From positions 1,302,001 to 1,366,000 of the forward strand of contig NZ_CP112972.1 in the NCBI RefSeq assembly GCF_026410925.1: 64,000 bases of DNA. The letters are read 5' to 3'. The DNA comes from Halovenus salina. GTDB taxonomy: Archaea > Halobacteriota > Halobacteria > Halobacteriales > Haloarculaceae. Positions 43,143 through 49,841 of this stretch are shown one piece after another. The translations under genes and the position numbers were made by a program. Numbering within the stretch: the stretch's first letter is position 1; each line of letters begins with the position of its first letter. The notes under the pieces were generated by a model. That model saw only the letters and a list, made by a program, of their open reading frames with translations. It had not been told where the DNA came from and searched no databases.

Positions 43143-43702
43143 GCGAGAAAACTGTCGTTGTCGTCGATCAATTCACCAAACACGTTGGCACTGTCTTGCG
43201 GCGTGGCTGGTTCCCGATCGGCTCGAATCCAACTGTCGAGACTTCGACTTCGTGGGAGTCGGTGACAGTGCTGGGCGCTGTCACCGACGATGGCGACAGC
43301 TTCTATTGCTGGACGGACGAGAACCTGACCCGGTTCCACGGAATCCGACTGTTAGAAGCGCTACAAGAGCGCTTCGGTGACGAGTTGGTGGTGTTTCTTG
43401 ACCGGGCAGGCTACTTCTGGGCACGGGATCTCTGGGAGCACGTCAGCGGCACCCGAGCGACCGAAACTGTCGGAGACAGTTCGGTCGCGTGCGTACGTGG
43501 TGACGATCTCGAGGTCTGGTACTTCCCGTCGAAGCTTCCCGAATTAAACGCCGTCGAAGGCTGCTGGGACCAGCTTCAGGAGTGGTTCAAGCATCGACTC
43601 GTTCCTGATCTCTCGACGCTGGAAGAGTATCTTCGACAAGGGCTGAGCACGATCAACGAACCAGATATTTGGCCATATCTCACCAGCAAATATTTGTCCT
43701 AG
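43129..43702 (+). CDS. IS630-family transposase, downstream frame (OrfB, catalytic)
   Basis: This frame of about 190 codons (-1 relative to OrfA) starts at the A7 run and gives T-V-V-V-V-D-Q-F-T-K-H (first catalytic Asp, with Gln where Glu often follows). Later it has L-V-V-F-L-D-R-A-G-Y-F (second Asp) and L-P-E-L-N-A-V-E-G-C-W (third acidic residue, Glu). It has no good start of its own, so expression through frameshifting is likely. Confidence 0.75.
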
Positions 43703-44322
43703 TCACTATTAGAGTTTGTTGAACGCGAAGCGACACCGCGGTTTTTGATGAAGCTCAGTATTCAGCTGCATCTTGCTGGCCTATCGCTCTCGAATACTGT
43801 TTCAATACTTGAGATATTCGGTGTCGAACGTGCTCGTTCTACGGTTCACAACTGGGTTCACAAAGCGGATCTACAGCCCGAAGATGGGCAGAGCCCGGAT
43901 CACGTTGCGGTCGACGAAACCGTGATCCGACTCAATGACGAGCAATACTGGCTGTACGCTGCCGTCGATCCGAAAACGAAGAAATTACTTCACACAAAGC
44001 TTGAACCGACGAGAACGAACGTTATCTCTTGTGCGTTCTTTGCCGAACTTCGTGAGAAACACGACGTTGATGACGCGGTGTTTCTCATTGATGGCGCACC
44101 ACAACTGAAAGATGCCTGCTCTCGGCACGGCCTCGATTTCAGATACGAACGCCATGGAAATCGGAATAGTGTCGAACGTGTCTTTCGAGAGGTAAAGCGC
44201 CGAACCTCTTCGTTTTCAAACTCTTTCAGCAACGCCAACGCAGACACAGCTGACGACTGGCTCAGATCATTCAGCTTCGCATGGAATCAGCTTATCTGAA
44301 CACTACCTATTTATGAATACAG

Positions 44323-45260
44323 GGCTCTGGTGAATCGCCATACGTGGCCTAATTTGGGTGGGTAAAGCTTCGTTTGATGTTGTAGACGAGACACATTGCG
44401 GCAATCTCGCGGAACTCGCGGTACCACGCTCGGGCACGCACGGCGTGGCCGAGCGTGCGTTTGATCGAGGAGAACACTGTTTCAGAGAGTGATCGCTGAC
44501 CGTAATCAGCCGAATCAATCCGCGCGTTGTGTGCGTGGTCGATGGGAGAGAACTCACGATGTTTGATCAGTGGTCTCACGCCTTCTTCGCGCAATTTGTC
44601 GCGTAACTCCTGCCAGTCATAGCCCTTGTCAGCGGCAAGGCTGTGCAGGTCGCCCGCGTTGCGCAGGGCGACCTGCCAGCCGATCTGCGTGTCGTGGCGT
44701 TTCCCGGTTGTGCAGTGGACATCGAGGATTGCTTGAGAATCTGTGTCCACGAGTGCGGTTGTTTTGAGCGTCTGGACACGGTAGTTGGTACGGCGGCAGT
44801 AGTGTTTGCAGGCGCTCTCGCGGTCGAAATACGTCGAATCGATGGCAGCGTGTCCCGATGGCTCGTGCTCCTGCGCGGAGCAGCGCAGGAGCACTCGCCA
44901 GACTGCCATCGTGATTCTATCAAACCACTTCACTAACGTCGAATGATCAGGCAACTCGTCCGGTTCGAGCCCTATCTCGGCCAAAATTTGTGGCATCTCG
45001 CTCAGCAAATCAAGTGCGTCGCGGTAGGATTTTGCCAAGTAAATCCGGAGACAGTGCAGGGAAACGACGGCGTAATCGGCGAAGCCGCCACCCCCTTCGG
45101 GGGCGGCAGCTTCGCCTCGGCCACCAACAGCATTTTTTGCTAACGTCACCACTCTCTGAGTGAAGCGGGAGATTTTCGACATGGATCAATCGGACTTTCC
45201 CGCTTCACTTCCCTAGTTCTGACGGTTCGTTCCGCTGCTGTCTAGTGATTCACCAGAGCC
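44323..45260 (-). mobile_element. IS5-family insertion sequence, copy 2 (938 bp)
   Basis: Same ends, size and orientation as copy 1 at 30782. Its own 8-bp target duplication is GAATACAG (44315-44322 and 45261-45268), different from that of copy 1, so the two copies are independent insertions and not the arms of one composite transposon. It sits against the right end of the IS6 element. Confidence 0.93.
44349..45182 (-). CDS. IS5-family DDE transposase, copy 2
   Basis: This 277-residue protein is the same as the copy at 30808 in every residue. The frame is intact, with all three catalytic acidic residues in place. Confidence 0.93.
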   Translation of the reverse strand: MSKISRFTQRVVTLAKNAVGGRGEAAAPEGGGGFADYAVVSLHCLRIYLAKSYRDALDLLSEMPQILAEIGLEPDELPDHSTLVKWFDRITMAVWRVLLRCSAQEHEPSGHAAIDSTYFDRESACKHYCRRTNYRVQTLKTTALVDTDSQAILDVHCTTGKRHDTQIGWQVALRNAGDLHSLAADKGYDWQELRDKLREEGVRPLIKHREFSPIDHAHNARIDSADYGQRSLSETVFSSIKRTLGHAVRARAWYREFREIAAMCLVYNIKRSFTHPN

Positions 45261-45354
45261 GAATACAGAATTATGCTGGAACCAGTACAGGGTGGTGAAG
45301 TATTCGGAAAAATTTAAATGATAATATTGGCTCATCTTCCAGCGTTCAAATCGA

Positions 45355-45397
45355 CGGCTATCTATGCTCGCCGTTGCTTCCAAAAGAAGCCAGGGGC
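45355..45397. repeat. proximal attachment-site-like repeat at tRNA-Cys
   Basis: This is the partner of 31803-31845 (41 of 43 bases). It covers the last 10 nt of the tRNA-Cys gene and 33 nt after it. The accessory island lies between the two repeats. Confidence 0.65.
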
Positions 45398-45464
45398 CGG
45401 ATTTGAACCGGCGGGGGTTCCGCTCTGCAGGCGGATGCGTTGGGCCGGACTCTGCCACCCTGGC
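45388..45464 (-). tRNA. tRNA-Cys (anticodon GCA)
   Basis: The minus strand gives a full cloverleaf. The 7-bp acceptor stem is GCCAGGG/CCCTGGC with discriminator U, the anticodon stem is CCGCC/GGCGG-like with loop C-T-G-C-A-G-A, and the T-arm contains GGTTCAAATCC. The anticodon GCA reads Cys codons. CCA is not encoded. The gene is the apparent insertion site of the island on its 3' side. Confidence 0.93.
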
Positions 45465-45607
45465 GCAGATATAGCTTCTTTGCTGGATTGCTTAAGCCCA
45501 TCGGAGTCACTTGACTGTCTAAAGTATGTTCTCTGTTAGCACACCCGCGGCAAGACTAATATACCACTCCACACAGAAAGAGATAGCTCAACTGAGGTGA
45601 CACCGCT

Positions 45608-45733
45608 ATGCTGACTACCAACGCACAACGCCGGCACGCCGCCATCAGCGGCGGAGCCAGCAATTGTGCGTCGGCTGCCTTCGGCATGGCGGTGATCGGT
45701 GTCGGTGACACGGCACCGATCGGCCGTCAGTAG
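45608..45733 (+). CDS. possible small protein of 41 residues
   Basis: The frame encodes 41 residues with a basic start (M-L-T-T-N-A-Q-R-R-H) and a Gly/Ala-rich hydrophobic middle containing one Cys (S-N-C-A-S-A-A-F-G-M). A strong Shine-Dalgarno GAGGTGA (45594-45600) stands seven bases before the ATG, and a TATA-like TAATATA is about 45 nt upstream. These signals make it more likely than chance. No family is recognised, and no gene follows it closely. Confidence 0.4.
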   Translation: MLTTNAQRRHAAISGGASNCASAAFGMAVIGVGDTAPIGRQ

Positions 45734-45894
45734 ACCCCGGCCCCTGCCCGAATAACCAGCGTCCAGACGCGGAGTACCCCACTGGGCCGGTGAACGCGGG
45801 CCATCTCTCCTGTCGCCACAGCTGTGAGTCGGCAGTCGAGTCACTGCCAATCGTCCTCCAGCGAGACAGCACGTAGCCGCCGCGTTCCCCCGCT

Positions 45895-45936
45895 GACGAG
45901 TCTCGGTCCCGGTCGGTTCGATTCCGACGCTCGTCG
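45895..45936 (+). ncRNA. tRNA-like acceptor/T-arm hairpin (tRNA relic or minihelix)
   Basis: A 7-bp stem GACGAGT/GCTCGTC (45895-45901 and 45929-45935) encloses 10 nt and a canonical T-arm: GTCGG-TTCGATT-CCGAC (45912-45928). Base 45936 is in the discriminator position. The D- and anticodon arms are missing. It may be a degraded tRNA gene or a tRNA-derived structure. Confidence 0.35.
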
Positions 45937-46110
45937 TTATGATAGAAAGTGCACGAATCCAGACAATTCGCATCGCCCGCAAAGAACGAAACGACCGTCA
46001 CGGCAGACGGTACGAGCAACCGACGCCAACGAGTTGCCGATAGCACGTTGTGGTGAACGGCCGGCTTCGGAACGGACAACATTTAATCCCCGGCCGACTA
46101 TCTCGACCCA

Positions 46111-46659
46111 ATGACACGCATCGACGTTATCGACAACCACGGGCAGTTCACGCACCTCGAACAGCGTGCGCTCCGTGACATGGGCGTCGACGTCGACATC
46201 ATCGACAACGAGACGCCACCAGCAGCGGTCGACGCCGACGGACTCGTCCTTTCGGGCGGCCCGGACATCGACCGCATCGGCAACTGCCCCGAGTATCTGG
46301 ACCTCGATATCCCCGTGTTTGGCATCTGTCTCGGCATGCAAATCATCGCCGACAAACTCGATGGGACGGTTGGCTCGGGCGATTACGGCGGCTACGCCGA
46401 CGTGACCGTCGAAATAACCGACGACGACGACCCACTCGTCGGCTCACTCGCTCCCGACACCCGCGTCTGGGCGAGCCACGCAGACGAGGTCAAAGAGGTC
46501 CCTGAAGGGTTCGAGCGGACGGCAACGAGTGACGTCTGTGGCGTTGAGGCGATGAGCGACACCGACCGTGACCTCTACGGCGTCCAGTGGCACCCCGAAG
46601 TCGCCCACACCGAGCGCGGCGAAGAGGTCTTCGAGAACTTCCTCACGCTCTGTGAGTGA
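46111..46659 (+). CDS. guaAa: GMP synthase glutamine amidotransferase subunit
   Basis: This 182-residue class I glutamine amidotransferase supplies ammonia for GMP synthesis from XMP. The catalytic Cys is in F-G-I-C-L-G-M-Q (about residue 73), and His and Glu are in Q-W-H-P-E-V-A-H-T (about 155-157). The start R-I-D-V-I-D-N-H-G-Q-F-T-H-L is typical of the archaeal separate subunit. In archaea the synthetase subunit (GuaAb) is a separate gene and is not in this window. Confidence 0.95.
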   Translation: MTRIDVIDNHGQFTHLEQRALRDMGVDVDIIDNETPPAAVDADGLVLSGGPDIDRIGNCPEYLDLDIPVFGICLGMQIIADKLDGTVGSGDYGGYADVTVEITDDDDPLVGSLAPDTRVWASHADEVKEVPEGFERTATSDVCGVEAMSDTDRDLYGVQWHPEVAHTERGEEVFENFLTLCE

Positions 46660-46704
46660 GCCCGACCGACAGGACTTTTCCTCGCGCCTGTTCTCGGGCA
46701 ACGT

Positions 46705-47157
46705 ATGGAGGTCGTCGAGAACACGCTCGATACCGCGCTGGATAGCTTCCTCGACCGGCCGCTGTTCTGCTTTCTCGGGCAGGTCGCCGACGGCGAGCCA
46801 CGCATCTCGCCGCTGTGGTATCTCTGGGAGGACGAACGAGTCTGGATTATCGGCGACACGGTTGGTAAATCGTATATGAAGCGAGTCGAACGTAACTCCG
46901 AGACCGCGGTCGCAATCGTCGACTTCGACGTGACGACCGGTCGGGTCGAACATGTCGGGATGCGGGGCCACGCGACGGTGTCGTCGCTGACCGACAACCG
47001 GGTCTTCCGTCTCCTCCGGCGGTACCTGGGCGAGGAGCCAGCAGAGTGGGACCCGCGATTCGCGGAGCTGGACGGCGAGCGCTGGTCGTTCATCGAGTTC
47101 ACGCCCGACACTGTGGTGGCACGAGACCAGTCGTTTGCGCCTAGTCGGAACCAGTAA
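46705..47157 (+). CDS. pyridoxamine 5'-phosphate oxidase-like protein (F420/FMN split barrel)
   Basis: The protein has 150 residues. It has the split-barrel pattern F-L-G-Q-V-A-D-G-E-P-R-I-S-P-L-W-Y, then V-W-I-I-G-D-T-V-G-K-S-Y-M-K-R-V and G-M-R-G-H-A-T-V. The P-R-x-S-P-L-W sequence is common in F420-binding and general PPOX-class proteins. The cofactor cannot be fixed by eye. It lies 45 nt after guaAa on the same strand. Confidence 0.8.
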   Translation: MEVVENTLDTALDSFLDRPLFCFLGQVADGEPRISPLWYLWEDERVWIIGDTVGKSYMKRVERNSETAVAIVDFDVTTGRVEHVGMRGHATVSSLTDNRVFRLLRRYLGEEPAEWDPRFAELDGERWSFIEFTPDTVVARDQSFAPSRNQ

Positions 47158-47211
47158 CAGCCGAGAAACGCGGCCGTGGGTTATATCCGGGGGCGAAACG
47201 CACTGCCGGAT

Positions 47212-47913
47212 ATGGCGATATACGACCGCACCGCCGCCGACGAAGCTGAAATCGTCGGCCGGTGGGACGACGCGTTCTCGTGGATTGCACGCCCAACGGA
47301 GGGTGGCCAGCGCGCGAGTCACGCGGTCCGGACCGATGAAGGTGTCTGGGTGCTCGACCCGCTCGACGCACCAGGTATCGACGACCACCTCAACGAGCTT
47401 GGCGAGGTTGCCGGCGTCGCCGTCCTCTCGTGTTATCACGCCCGCGATGCTGGAGCGTTTGCCCGTCGCCACGATGTCGCTGTTCACATCCCCGAGTGGA
47501 TGGGACGCGTCGCCGAGCGCGTCGACGGGCCGGTCGAGCGGTACGCGCTCGCGCCCGGAACAAACACGGGATTCCGTACGCTGTCCTGCCGCCCATTCCC
47601 GGGCTGGCAGGAAGTCTTCCTCTATCACACTCCCTCTGATACCCTCGTCACCCCTGACTCACTCGGGACCACCGACCAGAACTGCATCCACGACGAACGG
47701 CTCGGGCTGGTTACGCTGTGTCGTCTCCGACCGCCAGACCAGCTTCGCGGTCTCGAACCCGACCGCGTACTCGTCGGCCACGGCGAACCCGTCACCGAGA
47801 AACCAGCGGCTGCACTGGAGCGTGCGCTCGATACAGGGCCATCCTCGTTCCCGCGGGCGTTTCTCGAACACGGTCCCGAGAGTATCCGAAGTATGCTGGC
47901 AGCCCTTGGATAA
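47212..47913 (+). CDS. MBL-fold-like protein with incomplete metal site
   Basis: The protein has 233 residues. The strand order V-W-V-L-D-P-L, V-A-V-L-S-C-Y-H-A-R-D-A-G-A, a late Y-H-T-P-S-D-T-L and L-V-G-H-G-E-P-V resembles a metallo-beta-lactamase fold. The H-x-H-x-D-H motif is reduced to Y-H-A-R-D-A-G: only one His and one Asp remain. It may be a non-catalytic relative. ATG 47212 is preferred over the upstream in-frame GTG at 47176 because the family-like part begins there. It follows the PPOX-like gene by 54 nt. Confidence 0.65.
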   Translation: MAIYDRTAADEAEIVGRWDDAFSWIARPTEGGQRASHAVRTDEGVWVLDPLDAPGIDDHLNELGEVAGVAVLSCYHARDAGAFARRHDVAVHIPEWMGRVAERVDGPVERYALAPGTNTGFRTLSCRPFPGWQEVFLYHTPSDTLVTPDSLGTTDQNCIHDERLGLVTLCRLRPPDQLRGLEPDRVLVGHGEPVTEKPAAALERALDTGPSSFPRAFLEHGPESIRSMLAALG

Positions 47914-47938
47914 CTATCCGAAGCTTTGAAGACAAAAG

Positions 47939-48006
47939 CGCCGAGGGTGAGATTTGAACGAGACCAGACGCAGCGCAAGCGACCGTCTGGACGTGGTTCA
48001 AATCTC
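47939..48006. repeat. partial tRNA-Ser 3' end and long inverted repeat
   Basis: Bases 47939-47959 match the 3' end of tRNA-Ser (48044-48064) at 20 of 21 positions. The same block opens a long hairpin: GAGATTTGAAC at 47949-47959 pairs with GTTCAAATCTC at 47996-48006, and inside it CCAGACG (47964-47970) pairs with CGTCTGG (47984-47990). The arms therefore hold T-arm sequence in both directions. This could be an attachment-site relic. Confidence 0.6.
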
Positions 48007-48043
48007 TGGCAGCATTTCTACTCGCGGATTTGCTCGTGGAAAA

Positions 48044-48128
48044 CGCCGAGGATGAGATTTGAACTCATGAGTCCTTACGGAGACCTGCTCTCGAAGCAGG
48101 CGCCTTGGCCGGGCTAGGCTACCTCGGC
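48044..48128 (-). tRNA. tRNA-Ser (anticodon CGA)
   Basis: This 85-nt class II tRNA on the minus strand has acceptor stem GCCGAGG/CCTCGGC with discriminator G, anticodon stem CCTGC/GCAGG around loop T-T-C-G-A-G-A (anticodon CGA), a long variable arm (TCTCCGTAAGGACTCAT region) and a T-arm with GTTCAAATC. It reads UCG codons. CCA is not encoded. Confidence 0.92.
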
Positions 48129-48197
48129 TCACCTCTGAATACCGTTGTGGTGTGTTTATTCGTTTCGATTTACCCTGCGGGGTGGGAGTTCGACCGG

Positions 48198-49679
48198 TCA
48201 GGCGTGTTTCTCGACGAACGCAGCGAGGTCGTCGATGACGGTTTCGGCCACGGGACTGTCAGGCCTGTAATACTCGTCTGGCGACATCTCTCCCTCGCTC
48301 TGTTCGAAGAGGTGATTGAGGTTGTCGTACACCTCGAACGACGCGTTCGAGTTCTCCGACAGCACCTCCCGCCAAACCGAGAGTTCGTCCTCGACGGTCA
48401 CCTGGTAGTCTCGCCGTCCCTGTGCGAGCAACAGCGGGAGATTGAGCGCGGCGGCTGTCGCCGTCTGGTCGTACTCCTGGAGCGTTCGCCAGAACGGTCT
48501 GCCAGCGCCGCGGACAAGTTCGTCGTCGGCGATATCGAGCGTCCGAATTTTCTCTGCCTGCTGTCGAATCGTTTCGAGCTGTTGCTGTCGCTCCGTGTCG
48601 GAAAGATCCTCTTCGAGCGAGAGAAGATATTCGACCTGGTCGACAATGATGTCTGCCCGGCCGCGTGCAGGGGCCGCCAGCATGATAGCACCAGCCAGAG
48701 TATCGTCGCGTGTTGCGATTCGCGGAACCATCTTCCCACCGAGGCTGTGTCCGGCGACGAAAACCTCGTCGGCGGCGATTCTGTCGTGGTTGCGGAGCTT
48801 GTCGAGCGCGGTCAGTGCGTCGTCGGTGACAACACCGTCGATGGTGATGTCGGTTCCGTCGCCAGAGCACGCCGCAGTGCGCTTGTCGTAGCGCAAGACA
48901 CCGACGCCTTTGCTTGCCAGTCCCCATGCGAGTTCTTTGTACGGCTTGCTGGGACCGAGTGTTCCGTCCCGATCGTTCGGTCCGCTCCCGTGGACGATGA
49001 CGACTCCAGGGCACTCCTCGCTGCCATCCGGAATCGAAAGTGTCCCCCCCAGGTCACAGGATTCGGTCGCAGTGAGTGTAACCGATTGGTCAGAGAATGC
49101 CGCGCGGTCGGCGTAGGACGGCTGTTGCCACCCGTATTCGGCTCCCCCTGACAGGAGAAACGAGAGGATACCCTCGGCGTTCGCGAGCACATCGAATCGC
49201 TGTTGTTTCTCGGAAAACCGGACCTCGACGACGATCTGCTGGGCATTCTGGGTGTCTCCCTCGTACGCCGCCTCGACTACCTCGATGTACTCGCCAGATT
49301 CGGCGACGACTGCCGACCACTCTTGTTCTAGCGTCGAGACCGTGACCGACTCTTTCGCCGGGGGAGCGAACAGTTCGTAGCCAGCCTCAAAGTTACCGTT
49401 GGCGAGTCGCTCAAGGAACCGGATTGCTTGCTGTTCGAGACGCTCGGGGTCAGGCCCTGTCACAGTCTCCGTTGTGGTCGGTGAATCCGTCGGCGTCGCT
49501 GTGGTCGTCTGTTCTGGTATCGCCGTCGGTGACTGTGACTCGTCATCCTCGCCTCCGGAACATCCCGCAATGAACGGTGTTGAGGCGACTGCAACAGCCT
49601 GGAGGAACTGTCGCCGTGAGCGAGGCCGGCGGTCTGAGCCATCGTTGTCGTGTTTGGTCCGTCTGCCACCCATAAACAT
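48198..49679 (-). CDS. exported alpha/beta hydrolase lipoprotein with N-terminal DUF3887-like domain
   Basis: This 493-residue protein begins with a Tat-type signal (S-R-R-Q-F-L-Q) and lipobox (I-A-G-C, about residue 40), followed by a Thr/Glu/Pro linker. A small alpha+beta domain follows (about 78-175; DUF3887-like, with the F-L-x-x-L-x-x-G-x-F motif). The hydrolase domain (about 185-493) has V-I-V-H-G-S-G-P-N-D-R-D (oxyanion region), the nucleophile elbow V-A-G-H-S-L-G-G-K, the acid Asp in A-Q-G-R-R-D-Y and the catalytic His in L-N-H-L-F. It is a surface esterase or peptidase of unknown substrate. ATG 49673 is an equally good start. Confidence 0.87.
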   Translation of the reverse strand: MFMGGRRTKHDNDGSDRRPRSRRQFLQAVAVASTPFIAGCSGGEDDESQSPTAIPEQTTTATPTDSPTTTETVTGPDPERLEQQAIRFLERLANGNFEAGYELFAPPAKESVTVSTLEQEWSAVVAESGEYIEVVEAAYEGDTQNAQQIVVEVRFSEKQQRFDVLANAEGILSFLLSGGAEYGWQQPSYADRAAFSDQSVTLTATESCDLGGTLSIPDGSEECPGVVIVHGSGPNDRDGTLGPSKPYKELAWGLASKGVGVLRYDKRTAACSGDGTDITIDGVVTDDALTALDKLRNHDRIAADEVFVAGHSLGGKMVPRIATRDDTLAGAIMLAAPARGRADIIVDQVEYLLSLEEDLSDTERQQQLETIRQQAEKIRTLDIADDELVRGAGRPFWRTLQEYDQTATAAALNLPLLLAQGRRDYQVTVEDELSVWREVLSENSNASFEVYDNLNHLFEQSEGEMSPDEYYRPDSPVAETVIDDLAAFVEKHA

Positions 49680-49810
49680 ATCAATGGGAATACAGCTACT
49701 TATACCAAATGAGTACAGCGATACTGTAAAAGATGATAAATGTAGTCTACTACGACCTGTCGTTACGTTCTTCTGGGGGCCAAGTACGGGCCTGTCTCGG
49801 CGATGGAAAG

Positions 49811-49820
49811 TATTATTATT
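49811..49820 (+). promoter_or_regulatory. TATA box of thiC
   Basis: TATTATTATT lies 22-31 nt before ATG 49842, which implies a leaderless thiC mRNA. With no leader there is no room for a TPP riboswitch, so regulation would need to be at the promoter. Confidence 0.5.
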
Positions 49821-49841
49821 TAGTTGTACAACTTAGTTTTC

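Larger units (their letters stand above)
42587..43709 (+). mobile_element. IS630-family element nested in the IS6 transposase gene
   Basis: The ends TAGTGATTAGG and CCTAGTCACTAT are inverted copies with one mismatch. TA target dinucleotides flank it (42585-42586 and 43710-43711), as is the rule for IS630/Tc1 transposition. Size 1123 bp. Two overlapping reading frames encode the transposase. Confidence 0.85.
42539..44299 (+). pseudogene. IS6-family transposase gene, split by the nested element
   Basis: The gene starts M-P-K-I-A-R-L-N-G-S-I-D-Q-I-D (42539-42586). It continues after the insert from 43712 with E-F-V-E-R-E-A-T-P-R-F-L-M-K-L. Removing the insert and one TA gives a continuous frame of about 212 codons. 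The 3' part has the DDE pieces D-E-T-V-I-R-L-N, D-G-A-P-Q-L-K-D and R-N-S-V-E-R-V-F-R-E-V-K-R. The split makes the transposase inactive here. Confidence 0.88.
42486..44307 (+). mobile_element. IS6-family insertion sequence, interrupted by a nested IS630-family element
   Basis: Imperfect 17-bp inverted repeats (16 of 17; core GTGTTCAGATAAG) lie at 42486-42502 and 44291-44307. An 8-bp target duplication TATTTATG flanks them (42478-42485 and 44308-44315). Without the nested insert the element is about 0.7 kb, the size of haloarchaeal IS6-family (ISH15/ISH29-like) elements. The IS5 copy 2 is inserted directly at its right duplication. Confidence 0.9.
45465..46110. other. long region between tRNA-Cys and guaAa
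   Basis: Apart from the short frame at 45608-45733 and the tRNA-like hairpin at 45895-45936, I see no protein gene with family similarity. The long frames on the minus strand have Arg- and Thr-rich sequences typical of non-coding GC-rich DNA. A TATA-like TAATATA lies at about 45557-45563. Confidence 0.45.

Noticed and set aside
30782..45260. Composite transposon made of the two IS5 copies
   Set aside because: Each copy has its own, different 8-bp target duplication on both sides, which shows two separate insertions.
45536..46082. Minus-strand frames of 145-148 codons between tRNA-Cys and guaAa
   Set aside because: Their sequences are Arg/Thr/Cys-rich, overlap each other in different frames and cover the tRNA-like structure; they look like chance frames.
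49680..49841. TPP riboswitch upstream of thiC
   Set aside because: The TATA box lies about 25 nt before the ATG, leaving no leader, and no THI-box motifs are visible.
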